64,000 nt of DNA, from assembly GCA_963823845.1 (NCBI GenBank), contig CAWGND010000011.1, positions 682,001 through 746,000 of the forward strand, read 5' to 3'. The position numbers and the translations under genes are program-made. Numbering within the stretch: position 1 is the first letter of the stretch; each line of letters opens with the position of its first letter. The stretch is from Alloacidobacterium sp963823845 (GTDB lineage: Bacteria; Acidobacteriota; Terriglobia; Terriglobales; Acidobacteriaceae). This document shows, one piece after another, positions 8,584 through 18,103 of this stretch. Below the pieces are notes generated by a model that was given only the letters and a program-made list of their open reading frames with translations, searched no databases and was not told the DNA's origin.

Positions 8584-9948
8584 CTAGTCTGCTACGCATT
8601 GCTCGTCGGCGAAGCTCAGATACTTGTCGAGCGTATCGACCCCGCGTTCGATCTCTTCCCTGGTAATGATCAATGGTGGCGCGATGACGAAGTGACTGAC
8701 CCAGGCCTGCAAAATCACGCCGTCCGCAAGCGTTTTGGCTGCAATCTGATCGACGACCAGAGGTTTGCCGGAGACCTTGTCGGCGTAAGTGTTGAATGGC
8801 TCTCTTAGTCTTTTGGTTCTTTACCAGATCGACGGCCCAGAAGAGTCCTTTGCCGCGTACATCTCCTACGCTGCGGTGTTTGGCCTTGAGTACGTTCAAT
8901 TTTTGCTCGACGAACGGGCCTAGCTCGCGCGATCGTTCTACAAGACCGAGGCGCTGCATCTCGTGGATAGTCGCGACTGCCGGAAGCAGCGTCATCGGAT
9001 GCGCTTCGTAGGTATGGCCGTGCGAAAAGTAATGGTCCTGGAAGAAATCGCCGATCTTCTCTGATGTCGCGCAGAGCCCCAGCGGGACATAAGCGGACGT
9101 GATGCCTTTGGCGGTGCAGAGAATGTCAGGTGTGACGTTCCACAGGTCCATCGCGAACCATTCGCCTGAGCGCCCCCAGCCGCTCATGACTTCGTCGGCG
9201 ATCAGCAATACGCCGGTTTCGTTGCAGATGTGGCGCAGCTTCGGCATGTACTCCTGCTGGCGGAACAATCACACCATTCGTGCCGACGATCGGCTCGACC
9301 AGCACAGCCGCTACGTCAGACTCGTTGAGAATCATGTGCTCAAGGTAGTCGGCGCATGCGATTCCGCACTCGGGGTAACTGTGTTTGATGGGACATTTGT
9401 AGCAGTGCACCTCCGGGCCGAATATAATCCCCGGTCCTTTGCCGCGCGGCTCCATCGCCCAGCGCCGCGGATCGCCAGTTGCAGCGATTGAGCCTGCCGT
9501 CGAGCCATGGTAGGAGCGATAGCGCGCGATGATCTTCGTCTTGCCCGTGTACATGCGGGCGATCTTGAAAGCGGCTTCGTTTGCATCGGTGCCGGATGTG
9601 GTGAAGAAGAATTTGTTCAATCCTTTCGGAAGGACTTCCAGCAGCAGTTTCGAGAACTCGGCGCGCGCGGTCGTGGCGTAACCTGGCATAGCGTAGGCGA
9701 GATCCTGCGCCTGCTTGCTTGATGGAGTCAATGACCGCCTGATTCTTGTGTCCGAGGTTCATGCACATGAGCTGTGCCGAAAAGTCGAGATATCGCTTGC
9801 CGTTCGCATCGATGATGTAGCAGCCCTCGGCGTCGACGATATGCAGAGGGTTCCATCCTTTCTGGAAACGCCACGTGCCGTAGTTCGTCTCGCGCGTGAT
9901 GCGTACGACTTCTTCTGAGGTCAGTTCTGTTGTGGCGGGCGGCGTCAT
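8584..9948 (-). pseudogene. Class III aminotransferase, three frameshifts
   Basis: Pieced together across three frames, this is a full-length (about 455-residue) PLP-dependent class III aminotransferase. It has YLDFSAQLMCMNLGHKN near the N terminus, TSGTDANEAAFKIAR, YRSYHGSTAGS, LLIADEVMSGWGRSGEW and the PLP-lysine motif CTAKGITSAYVPLG. It ends LSFADEQCVAD at a TAG. Single-base insertions near 9718, 9257 and 8803 break the frame, but none of the three coding frames has an internal stop before its shift. By context it would transaminate beta-alanine to malonate semialdehyde, the last step of reductive pyrimidine breakdown. Sequence error is at least as likely as true decay. Confidence 0.8.
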
Positions 9949-9963
9949 TGTTTCGTTGGGAGC

Positions 9964-11448
9964 TCATTGCATTGCCTTTCGTTTCGTTGAGGTAGCGATG
10001 GCCGGCCTTTTACTCTGGCTCAGCATCATCAGGTAGTAAAGCGCGCCGGAGAGGAAGAATCCGACGAACCACGCGTAGTCATACAGAAAAGCGACGGAGG
10101 GGACGAAGCGGCCAATCAATGCGGCGACAACGCCGATGACGAGAGCGATCAGAGCGGCAGGGTTCAGGCCGTGGCGATACTCGTACATTCCACCACGGCG
10201 ATAGAGCGAATAGCAGTCGAGCTTCGTTCCGCGCACCAGGAAGTAGTCCGCAACCATGATGCCCGCGACCGGGCCGAGCAGGCCGGAGTAGCCGACGAGC
10301 CATCCGAAGATGTAGCTGCCGAAGGTTTCCATCAGTTCCAGGGCATCATGGCAAGACCGAGAAGGCCGTGATCATGCCGCCGGTGCGGAAGCTGATGAGT
10401 CGTGGGGCGAGGTTGGAGAAATCGTTCGATGGCGAGACGACGTTTGCCGCGATGTTGACGTTCAGCGTTGCGACGAGCAGCGCGATCAGTCCGAGAAAGG
10501 CTACGAGTGGTTGATGAAAGCGGCCGAGTAGCGTGATTGGGCTCCAGATAGGCTCGCCGAAGACGACTGTCCGACGCGGAAGTGACCGCGATGCCGATGA
10601 ACGAGTACAGTACCATCGCGACGGGTAGGCCGAATGCCTGTCCGATGATCTGCGCGTCCTGATTTTTTGCATAGCGTGTGAAGTCAGGAATGTTGAGCGA
10701 CAGCGTTGCCCAGTACCCGACCATCGCCGTGAGCGAAGGGAAGAAGAAGTGCATGAAGCTTGCCGCGTTGACGTGAATCTGCTTGGCGCGGACAGCATCG
10801 GCCCGAAGCCGCCTGCTTTATGCAGCATCCAGAACAACAGGACGAGCGAGATCACCAGCATGAAGGGCGCGGAGAAGCTCTGGAGGAAGCGAATGGACTC
10901 GACACCGCGCCACACGACTGCCATGTTCAGCAGCCAGAATCCGAGAAAGCATGTCCATAAGACCCAGGGCATGTGGATTGTCTGCGGCAGCAGAACGCCG
11001 ACCATGGCGGCGATTGCCTGACCGCCCAGCCATGACTGAATGCCGAACCAGCCGCACGCCACAATCGCGCGAAGAAGGGCCGGGATGTTTGCGCCCACCG
11101 GGCCGAAGGATGCGCGCACGAAGACGGGAAACGGAATGCCGTATTTTGCTCCCGCGTGTGCGTTCAGCAGCATCGGGAATGAGCACGATCAGATTGCCGA
11201 GCAGGATGGTGAGGATGGCCTGCTTCCAGTTCATGCCGCCGGCGATGAGCGACGACGCCAGCATGTAGGTCGTCACCTCCATCGACATCGAGAACCAGAG
11301 CGCGATGTAGTTATAGGTGGTCCAGGTGCGGCGCCGGTTGGGTGGGCGCGAGGTCCTCGTTGTAGAGGTGCGCATCAGGAGCAAGGTCGCGCAGTCGAAA
11401 TGCTGGCGGTCGCGCGGATTCAGCTGTGGCAGCGGCGGCTGGGATCAA
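9964..11448 (-). pseudogene. NCS1 nucleobase transporter, six frameshifts
   Basis: The joined frames give a complete NCS1-family permease (uracil/cytosine/allantoin type). It begins LYNEDLAPTQPA, then TWTTYNYIALWFSMSMEVTTYMLAS, KYGIPFPVFVRASFG, ACGWFGIQSWLGG, LNIPDFTRYAKNQ, MMPW, and YSGLLGPVAGIMVADYF. Single-base shifts are needed near 11330, 11170, 10785, 10567, 10372 and 10342 (three insertions, three deletions). The start is a TTG at 11448 with GGGAGG six bases upstream. It overlaps the dihydropyrimidinase stop as TTGA. Its role would be uptake of uracil, thymine or hydantoins for the pathway encoded upstream. Confidence 0.8.
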
Positions 11449-12866
11449 GCCAGACCTCCCGCATTCGCTTCGCGCTTTACAAAGCGGCCGCGTCCGGTCG
11501 TGCCAAGGAACTTGCCTGGCTGCGTTGTGTTGTCGACGACGAGTTCGCCGCGGGAGAACACCTTGGCCGCGTTGCCTTTTACGGTCCAGCCTTCGAACAT
11601 TGAATAGTCAGTCGCCATGCACTGAGTCGCGGCGGAGATGGTGTAGTTCGGCGTTCGGGTCCCAGAGCAAGATGTCGGCATCCAGCCCGTGCTTGATTGT
11701 GCCTTTCTGGTTGCCCATGCCGAAGATGCGGGCAGGCGTTGGTGCAACAGAGTTCGACGAATTTCTCCGGTGTGAATCGTCCCGCATTGACGCCGAAGTG
11801 CCACAGGATCTGCAGACGGTTCTCAACGCCCGGGCCGCCGTTGGGGATCTTGCGTGAAGTTTCCGCGGCCAAGTGATTTCTGGTCGGCGAATCGGAAGGG
11901 GCAGTGGTCAGTGGAGACCACGGACAGTGAGCCGTCGTTCAGCGCCTGCCACAGCGGCTCCTGATGCCACTTTTCGCGGAGCGGCGGCGTGAAGACGAAC
12001 TTTGCTTCGTCCCAGCTTTTGCCGGGCATCTGGTCTTCGATAGAGAGCACGAGATACTGCGTGCAGGTTTCGGCCAGCGCTCTTGCGCCGCGCTGGCTGC
12101 ATGTGCTTCAGTTCGTCCAGAGCGTACTCGTTGGAAAGATGCACGATGTAGACGGCTGCTCCTGCCATATCGGCGAGTGCGATGGCGCGATGCGTGGCTT
12201 CAGCCTCGGCCTTCGGCGACCGTGAGAGCGCATGGTAAGTGCGGCGCGGTCTTGCCTTCTGCCAGCATCTGCGCGACGACAATGTCGATGGCGCTGCCAT
12301 TCTCAGCATGAATGCAGCAGAGCGCGTTCAGCTTTTCGGCCTTCTGCATTACACGAAACATCAGGCCGTCGTTGATCATCAGCACGCCGGGTAGGCCATG
12401 AAGAGTTTGAAGCTGGAGATGCCCAACGGTGACCATCTCTTCCATCTCGCGCGAGTCCCTGCGCGCCGTCTCCGGGACCGAGATCGGTCACTGCCATGTG
12501 CAGCGAGAAATCGATACATGCTTTGTTGTCGGACTTTCTGCGCCACGTGTCGAAGGCTTCGCGCATGGTGTGCCCCTGAGACTGCAGGGCGAAGTCGATA
12601 AGCATTGTCGTGCCGCCGACGGCTGCTGCCTGGGTGCCTGTTGTGTAATCGTCGGCTGAGACGGTACCACCGAAGGGCATGTCGAGATGCGTGTGCACGT
12701 CGATGCCGCCGGGCATAACGAGCAGGTCCGTTGCATCGACAACTGTGTGGTCGGTCGGGTCGAAGTGGGCGCCGACCTTTGCGATCTTTTCACCCTCGAT
12801 CAGCACGTCGGCCTTTTTTGATCCATCAGCATTGACTACTGTGCCGTTCTTGATCAAGGTCCCCAT
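11445..12866 (-). pseudogene. hydA: Dihydropyrimidinase, eight frameshifts
   Basis: The reconstructed protein is a D-hydantoinase/dihydropyrimidinase. It starts MGTLIKNGTVVNADGSKKADV and has the metal motif GGIDVHTHLDMPFGG. It continues with GISSFKLFMAYPGVLMIND (the carbamylated Lys region), CCIHAENGS, AAVYIVHLSNEYALDELK and VVSTDHCPF, and ends FVKREANAGGLA. About eight single-base indels interrupt it: near 12475, 12425, 12390, 12240, 12100, 11853, 11735 and 11655, seven of them insertions. Several fall in short homopolymers, and the pair at 12425/12390 cancels out. It would open dihydrouracil to N-carbamoyl-beta-alanine after PreTA. Confidence 0.85.
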
Positions 12867-12903
12867 CGTTGTTCGACTCCTACGCCTCGAATGCTCGTAT
12901 GCG

Positions 12904-14316
12904 TTAAAGGTTTGGATTGCTCGCGGCTGAGCCTTCTGCAACCAGTCCGGCATTCACGCGCTCCTCCCATGTCTCGGGCGGCAGGCCTTCATCGACGCGC
13001 TCCATCGTGATGCAGTCCGGGACTGGGCACACCAGGGAGCACAGATTACAGCCGACGCACTCATGCTCGTCGACACGCGGGATGCGGGCGAGCGGCGTGA
13101 GATAGGGGCCGGCCTCTCCAGCGCCGTTCAGGTCGAGCTTCGGAATCGGTGTTGTGCTGATGCGGCTTCGGCTTTCAGCCGCGACCATGTCTGGCGTACG
13201 CGATGTGTCCGGATTTGGGAGCGCGCGATCCAGGTGAATGCACTGATGTGCGCCGTCCCAGCATGCGGTATAGCACAGCTCACAGCCGATGCACTTATCT
13301 TCATGGATGCGCGCGACAATCTTGTAGTTGAGGTTCAGGTGCTTCCACTCGCGCACGGTCGGCAGCGAGAGGCCACGGAAGTCGTCGGGCGATTCGTAGC
13401 CTTTTCTGCGCATCCATGCGAGCAGTCCGTCGGCCATGTCTTCGACGATGCGATAGCCATAGTGCATGACTGCCGTGCAGACCTGCACCGTGCCTGCGCC
13501 GAGCAGGATGAACTCTGCGGTGTCCTGCCATGAACCGATGCCTCCGATACCGGACATGGGCAGCGCAGCCTGGTCATCCGACATGACCTGTTGCACCATG
13601 TTCAGAGCAATCGGCTTTACTGCTGGGCCGCAGTAGCCGCCGTGTGAGCTTTTGCCGTCAACATTCGGGCGCGGTTCAAGCGTGTCGAGGTCAATGCCGG
13701 TGATTGAGTTAATGGTGTTGATGGCCGAGAGCGCGTCGGCTCCAGCCTGCTTTGCCGCGCGCGCGGGCATGCGAATGTCGCTGATGTTCGGAGTCAGCTT
13801 CACAATGACAGGCGTGCGTGCTTTTTCCTTCACCCATCCGGTGATCTGTCCGCAGTACTCTGGCACCTGACCGACTGCTGAACCCATGCCGCGCTCGCTC
13901 ATGCCATGTGGGCACCCGAAGTTGAGTTCGAGTCCATCTGCGCCTGCGTCTTCGGCGCGCTGCACGATCTCGTGCCACGCCTTGCGTTTCGATTCGACCA
14001 TCAGCGACGCGATGACCACGTGCTTCGGGTAGCGGCGTTTCACATCAGCGATCTCTCGCAGGTTTGCCTCGATGGGGCGGTCACTGATGAGTTCGATGTT
14101 GTTGAAGCCCATCATTCGCTGACCGTTCCAGTCGATGGACGAGTAGCGTGAGCTTACATTCGTGATCGGTTCGCCGATGGTCTTCCACACTGCACCACCC
14201 CAGCCGGCATCGAAGGCCCGCATGACCTGCTCGCCGCAGTTGGTTGGCGGCGCAGAAGCCAGCCAGAACGGATTCATACACCGGATGCCGGCGAATGTTG
14301 TTTCAAGCGTTGGCAT
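12904..14316 (-). CDS. preA: Dihydropyrimidine dehydrogenase, catalytic subunit PreA
   Basis: The 470-residue protein has an FMN-binding TIM barrel (residues 1-300, with LNFGCPHGMSERGMGSAVGQ at 131-150 and VKLTPNISDI at 172-181). A C-terminal ferredoxin domain follows, with cysteine motifs CIGCELCYTAC (342-352) and CVGCNLCSLVCPVPDC (420-435) for two 4Fe-4S clusters. With PreT it reduces uracil or thymine to the dihydro form using NAD(P)H. Its start overlaps the end of preT by 14 bases. It is intact, unlike the three genes after it. Confidence 0.95.
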   Translation of the reverse strand: MPTLETTFAGIRCMNPFWLASAPPTNCGEQVMRAFDAGWGGAVWKTIGEPITNVSSRYSSIDWNGQRMMGFNNIELISDRPIEANLREIADVKRRYPKHVVIASLMVESKRKAWHEIVQRAEDAGADGLELNFGCPHGMSERGMGSAVGQVPEYCGQITGWVKEKARTPVIVKLTPNISDIRMPARAAKQAGADALSAINTINSITGIDLDTLEPRPNVDGKSSHGGYCGPAVKPIALNMVQQVMSDDQAALPMSGIGGIGSWQDTAEFILLGAGTVQVCTAVMHYGYRIVEDMADGLLAWMRRKGYESPDDFRGLSLPTVREWKHLNLNYKIVARIHEDKCIGCELCYTACWDGAHQCIHLDRALPNPDTSRTPDMVAAESRSRISTTPIPKLDLNGAGEAGPYLTPLARIPRVDEHECVGCNLCSLVCPVPDCITMERVDEGLPPETWEERVNAGLVAEGSAASNPNL

Positions 14317-15646
14317 TGAGACCCTCCAGCCATGCGGTGATGCCGATGCCCGCGCGCTTTCCGTCAGCCACGGCGTCGACTACCTCCCGGCCTCCGTTTG
14401 TGCAGTCGCCTCCGGCAAAATATTTCGGATTCGAGGTCTGGCCGGTGACGCGGTCGATAAGAATGCGTCCGCGCTCAAGCTTCACCTTGTTTTCAGCCAG
14501 AAATTCTGTGTGCGTAGACTGCCCGATGGCGAGGATGACGAGGTCTACCTGCAGCTGGAAGCCGTTACCGGGCATTGGCACAAGCGATCCATCGGATGTT
14601 ACTTCAAGCCTGATGAGATCGAGTGCTTCCACTTTATCCCTGCCTCTGATGCCGACCGGCTTCGTATGCCACAGGAACTTCACGCCCTCCTGCTTTGAGT
14701 GTTCGTACTCGTAGGCGAACGCCGACATCTGCTCGGGCCCACGGCGATAAACCATGTGCACTTCGCTTGCGCCGAGGCGCACCGCAGCATTAGCGGCGTC
14801 AATCGCAGTGTTGCCTGCTCCAATGACAGCGACGCGATCAGGCGCCGACGTGATCGTTCCACTCTTGTAGTCCACGATGTAATCGAGCGCGTTGGTCACA
14901 CCATGTAAAGTCTCGCCCGCGATGCCGAGCTTGTGAATCGCACCCAGCCCAAGACCAAGAAACACAGCATCGTGCGAGGCTTCGAGTTGGGCCAGCTTCT
15001 TCGCATCGACTGTGACGTTGAAGTGGAAGGTGACGCCGAGCTGCGCCAGCATGTCGATCTCGCGAAGGCTCTCTGCCAGCGGGAGCTTGTACTCCGCGAT
15101 ACCGTACGTGTTTAGACCGCCCGGCAACGGTCGCGCGTCGAAGATTTCTGCACGGATGCCGCGACGCCGAAGTTCGGCCGCGCAGGCGAGCGATGCCGGG
15201 CCGCCGCCGATGAGCGCGACCGACTTGCCCATGTCCTCGCCTGGCACGAATGGCAGTGGTGCTCCACTTTGGTGGAGAGCGTCCATGGCGAAGCGTTGCA
15301 GCCGGGCGATCGCGATCGGCTGCTGATTGTAACGGTGCATGACGCAGGCGCCTTCGCACAACACGGCGACCGGACAGGCACGCGCACAGCTTGCGCCGAG
15401 GATGTTCGCGTCGAGGATGGTTTTGGCCGAGCCTTCAAGATTGCCGCTGGCAATCTTCTTGATGAACCGAGGCACGTCGATGTGCGTCGGACAGGCTGCT
15501 GTGCACGGGGCATCGAAGCAGTACAGGCAGCGGTTTGCTTCTGTGACGGCGGCTGTTTTGTTGAAAGGTGGATGCAGGTCAGGGAAGCGTGCAGCGATCT
15601 CCGGCGAATCCGGCGCCTGCTCGAAAAATTTGGTGGACTCGCTCAT
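14303..15646 (-). CDS. preT: Dihydropyrimidine dehydrogenase, NADH/FAD subunit PreT
   Basis: This is a glutamate-synthase-beta-like flavoprotein. The N-terminal Cys-rich motif CLYCFDAPCTAACPTHIDVP is followed by GASCARACPVAVLCEGAC, and together these ligate Fe-S clusters. An FAD-binding GGGPASLACAAELRRRG and an NAD-binding GAGNTAIDAANAAVRLGA follow. The start at 15646 (MSESTKFFEQAP) is preferred to the longer frame because GAGAGG lies five bases before it. It feeds electrons from NAD(P)H to PreA. It is the second intact gene of the pyrimidine cluster, with 175 bases between it and the amidohydrolase upstream. Confidence 0.93.
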   Translation of the reverse strand: MSESTKFFEQAPDSPEIAARFPDLHPPFNKTAAVTEANRCLYCFDAPCTAACPTHIDVPRFIKKIASGNLEGSAKTILDANILGASCARACPVAVLCEGACVMHRYNQQPIAIARLQRFAMDALHQSGAPLPFVPGEDMGKSVALIGGGPASLACAAELRRRGIRAEIFDARPLPGGLNTYGIAEYKLPLAESLREIDMLAQLGVTFHFNVTVDAKKLAQLEASHDAVFLGLGLGAIHKLGIAGETLHGVTNALDYIVDYKSGTITSAPDRVAVIGAGNTAIDAANAAVRLGASEVHMVYRRGPEQMSAFAYEYEHSKQEGVKFLWHTKPVGIRGRDKVEALDLIRLEVTSDGSLVPMPGNGFQLQVDLVILAIGQSTHTEFLAENKVKLERGRILIDRVTGQTSNPKYFAGGDCTNGGREVVDAVADGKRAGIGITAWLEGLNANA

Positions 15647-15820
15647 CAACCTCTCGTACCCTCCTGCGATTGGCACGGAAACGCGGCGCTGATACAGCTC
15701 CCGAAGGCCGCCCAATCTGTTATGCGGCGCATTCGTCTTCGGATTCTCGATTATCCAACATTTCTACACAAAACGGGAATGCGCGTAATCGTACAAGAGC
15801 TTTCAACGGTTTCAGCGGAG

Positions 15821-17059
15821 TTACCGTTGTTCTGTCCAGGCGATTGTTTTCTCCGCAAGGCGGTTCAGCGCAACGACTGCCTGCTCAATATGCTCGCGGT
15901 TCGTGTCCTCGGCGCGATTGTGACTCAGCCCGTTGAGCGACTGCACGAACATCATTACGGTAGGGATGCCGACGCGCGCCACCTCAGCCGCGTCGTGCAG
16001 AGGGCCGGACGGAAGCTGTTCGGAGCCCCCTGCTGTCTCGACGACTGCCTCTTCGCACAGCTTGATCAGTTCAGGGTGGAAGGGGATTGGCTCAATCGAC
16101 CAGATCTTTGACCACTCGACGGAGCAGCGCTCTTCTTTCGCGAACCGCTCGCTGGCTTCCTTCGCTTCGCGAAGCATTCCTGCCAGGACGTTCGCGTCGA
16201 GATCGCGCATGTCGAGCGTAGCCTCGCATCGGCCGACTACGGCTGTGACGATGCCAGGAAATGTCTTGACGCTGCCCATCGTTGCCACCGACTGTGGATG
16301 CCTGCGGGCGATGGGTCGTATCTCGAGCGCTAACTTGGCGGCGGCTGCCAGCGCGTCGCGACGCACCTCCATTGGTGTGGAGCCGGAATGCGCCTCTTGC
16401 CCGTGAAAGGTGATGGCCCAGCGTTCGACGCCCTTAGTGCCCAGCACGACGCCAAGCGGCTTGCCAAGTTTTTCGAGAATCGGCCCCTGTTCGATATGCA
16501 GTTCGAGATAGGCCGCGATGTTCTTCTTCTCGCGGCCAGCCTCCCCGATGCGATTTACATCAATGCCGCAGTTGCGCAGGGCTGCTTCTAGGGTTGTGCC
16601 TTCAGGGTCGGTGCGTGTGCGGTCCGCTTCGATGGTGTGGCTACCGGCAAACGCGGATGAACCGAACAGGCTGCGTCCAAAACGCGCACCTTCTTCGTCA
16701 GCCCAATCGACCAGGCGCACCGTGCATGGCGGTTTGCCGTTGTACCCCTCCGCTAGGCTGGTGAGGACTTCGAGCCCTGCCAGCACGCCGAGGCAGCCAT
16801 CGAGCCAGCCCCCATTGGGCACCGAATCCAGGTGGCTGCCGAGCACCAAAGACTTTTCCGACTTGCCCGTCAGAGTTACCCAGTGGTTGCCCGCCGCATC
16901 GTAGTGATGCTCGACGGGCAGGTGCCTCAATTTCTCGGCAAACCACGCGCGCGCTTTGAGCCAGACCGGCGACCACGCTACTCGCTGCGCCCCTTGCTCA
17001 TCAGCGGTCAGCGCGCGAAGCTCGTCAAGATTTTGTAACGCGGTCTTTGGATTGACCAT
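15821..17059 (-). CDS. M20 amidohydrolase, probable beta-ureidopropionase
   Basis: The 412-residue enzyme belongs to the hydantoinase/carbamoylase branch of the M20 metallopeptidases. Metal ligands are visible in GSHLDSVPNGGWLDG (about residue 75), DEEGARFGRSLFGS (about 125) and ELHIEQGPILE (about 190). The family includes N-carbamoyl-amino-acid hydrolases, allantoate and ureidoglycolate amidohydrolases and beta-ureidopropionases. Its position directly upstream of preT and preA argues for N-carbamoyl-beta-alanine as substrate. Two other M20 paralogues in this window sit in the purine cluster. Confidence 0.85.
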   Translation of the reverse strand: MVNPKTALQNLDELRALTADEQGAQRVAWSPVWLKARAWFAEKLRHLPVEHHYDAAGNHWVTLTGKSEKSLVLGSHLDSVPNGGWLDGCLGVLAGLEVLTSLAEGYNGKPPCTVRLVDWADEEGARFGRSLFGSSAFAGSHTIEADRTRTDPEGTTLEAALRNCGIDVNRIGEAGREKKNIAAYLELHIEQGPILEKLGKPLGVVLGTKGVERWAITFHGQEAHSGSTPMEVRRDALAAAAKLALEIRPIARRHPQSVATMGSVKTFPGIVTAVVGRCEATLDMRDLDANVLAGMLREAKEASERFAKEERCSVEWSKIWSIEPIPFHPELIKLCEEAVVETAGGSEQLPSGPLHDAAEVARVGIPTVMMFVQSLNGLSHNRAEDTNREHIEQAVVALNRLAEKTIAWTEQR

Positions 17060-17071
17060 GAGGATGACGCT

Positions 17072-18037
17072 TCACTCCGGTGGCGTGATGACGATATTGC
17101 GAAAGGCGACGTGGCCTTTCTCGCTGCCTTGCAAATAGATTGGGCCGGGCGTTGCTTCGTGGCTATCGACCGCGCCACCGGTAATACCGGGGATTTCCTG
17201 ATTGTTGATTACAGTCTGGCCGTTCTGTACGACAGTGACTCTTCGCCCAAGCAACGTGATGTCGAAGGTCTGCCATGTGTCCGGCGCGCGGGGCAGTTCA
17301 GGAGATGGGGCGAGATAACCATAGATTCCCCCTGTGTGATGGCTGGGCGGTTCTGCTTCCGATTCCGTTTCAATCTGCAATTCGTAACGGCCGCGCAGAT
17401 AGACTCCGCTGTTCGCATCTTTCCCGCAGTTGAATTCAATGTGCAGCTTGAAATCCTGAAATTTGGAGTCGCTGATGAGTTCGGGGCCGTTTCCTGGGGT
17501 GACCAGGGTTCCATCGTGAACGGTCCATACTGGCGGGCCGACTGCGCTCATCTTCCAGCCGGTCAGATCCTTTCCGTTGAATAGCTGAATGGGTTTGCCC
17601 CATTTTGGGGCAGATGCTCTCTCAAGTGCTGGCGCTCTTTGACCAACCCACGTCCAGGGTGTTCCATCGGGGCCAGTTGTAGTTCCAGACAGGGTTTTCC
17701 CAACCAGTTTTCCCTGAAACACCATGTCATCCTTGCGGCCCTCTTCTTCTTTGGGCGAAGTGAAGGTGAGAACGCCGCCCGCGATCTCAATTTTAGGGAG
17801 CGGACGGGCGTTGCCCCAGCGTCCCACCATCCGAGCTTTCAACTGACCGCCTTCCTGCTGAATTTCTAACCACGATGGATACTCCCGGTCTGGAGCCTTT
17901 AAGGTCAAGTCCCAGCTTCCCAGGAAGGGTGCGACTGCGCTCGAAGTCGTGCCCGAGTCTTTAGTCTGGGAGTGAGTTGGGGAAGACGCGAGCCCCACAA
18001 CAATTGCTGCGGTAAGTATCAGCCTTTGAAATCTCAC
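17072..18037 (-). CDS. Secreted DUF1080 (3-keto-disaccharide hydrolase-like) protein
   Basis: The product has a signal peptide (VRFQRLILTAAIVVGLASSPTHSQ) and a concanavalin-like DUF1080 domain with PIQLFNGKDLTGWKM and NSGVYLRGRYELQIE. The GTG at 18037 is chosen over the upstream GTG because AGGAGG lies ten bases before it and the signal peptide then starts cleanly. DUF1080 proteins act on glycosides, some via 3-keto intermediates. The next gene upstream is a Gfo/Idh/MocA oxidoreductase, a common partner, so a joint role in oxidising exported or periplasmic sugars is likely. Confidence 0.8.
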   Translation of the reverse strand: MRFQRLILTAAIVVGLASSPTHSQTKDSGTTSSAVAPFLGSWDLTLKAPDREYPSWLEIQQEGGQLKARMVGRWGNARPLPKIEIAGGVLTFTSPKEEEGRKDDMVFQGKLVGKTLSGTTTGPDGTPWTWVGQRAPALERASAPKWGKPIQLFNGKDLTGWKMSAVGPPVWTVHDGTLVTPGNGPELISDSKFQDFKLHIEFNCGKDANSGVYLRGRYELQIETESEAEPPSHHTGGIYGYLAPSPELPRAPDTWQTFDITLLGRRVTVVQNGQTVINNQEIPGITGGAVDSHEATPGPIYLQGSEKGHVAFRNIVITPPE

Positions 18038-18103
18038 AAAATCAAAACCTCCTGCTTTTTGGATCGATCGGACAACCGGCACTCGGTGGATTCAGCAACT
18101 CAA

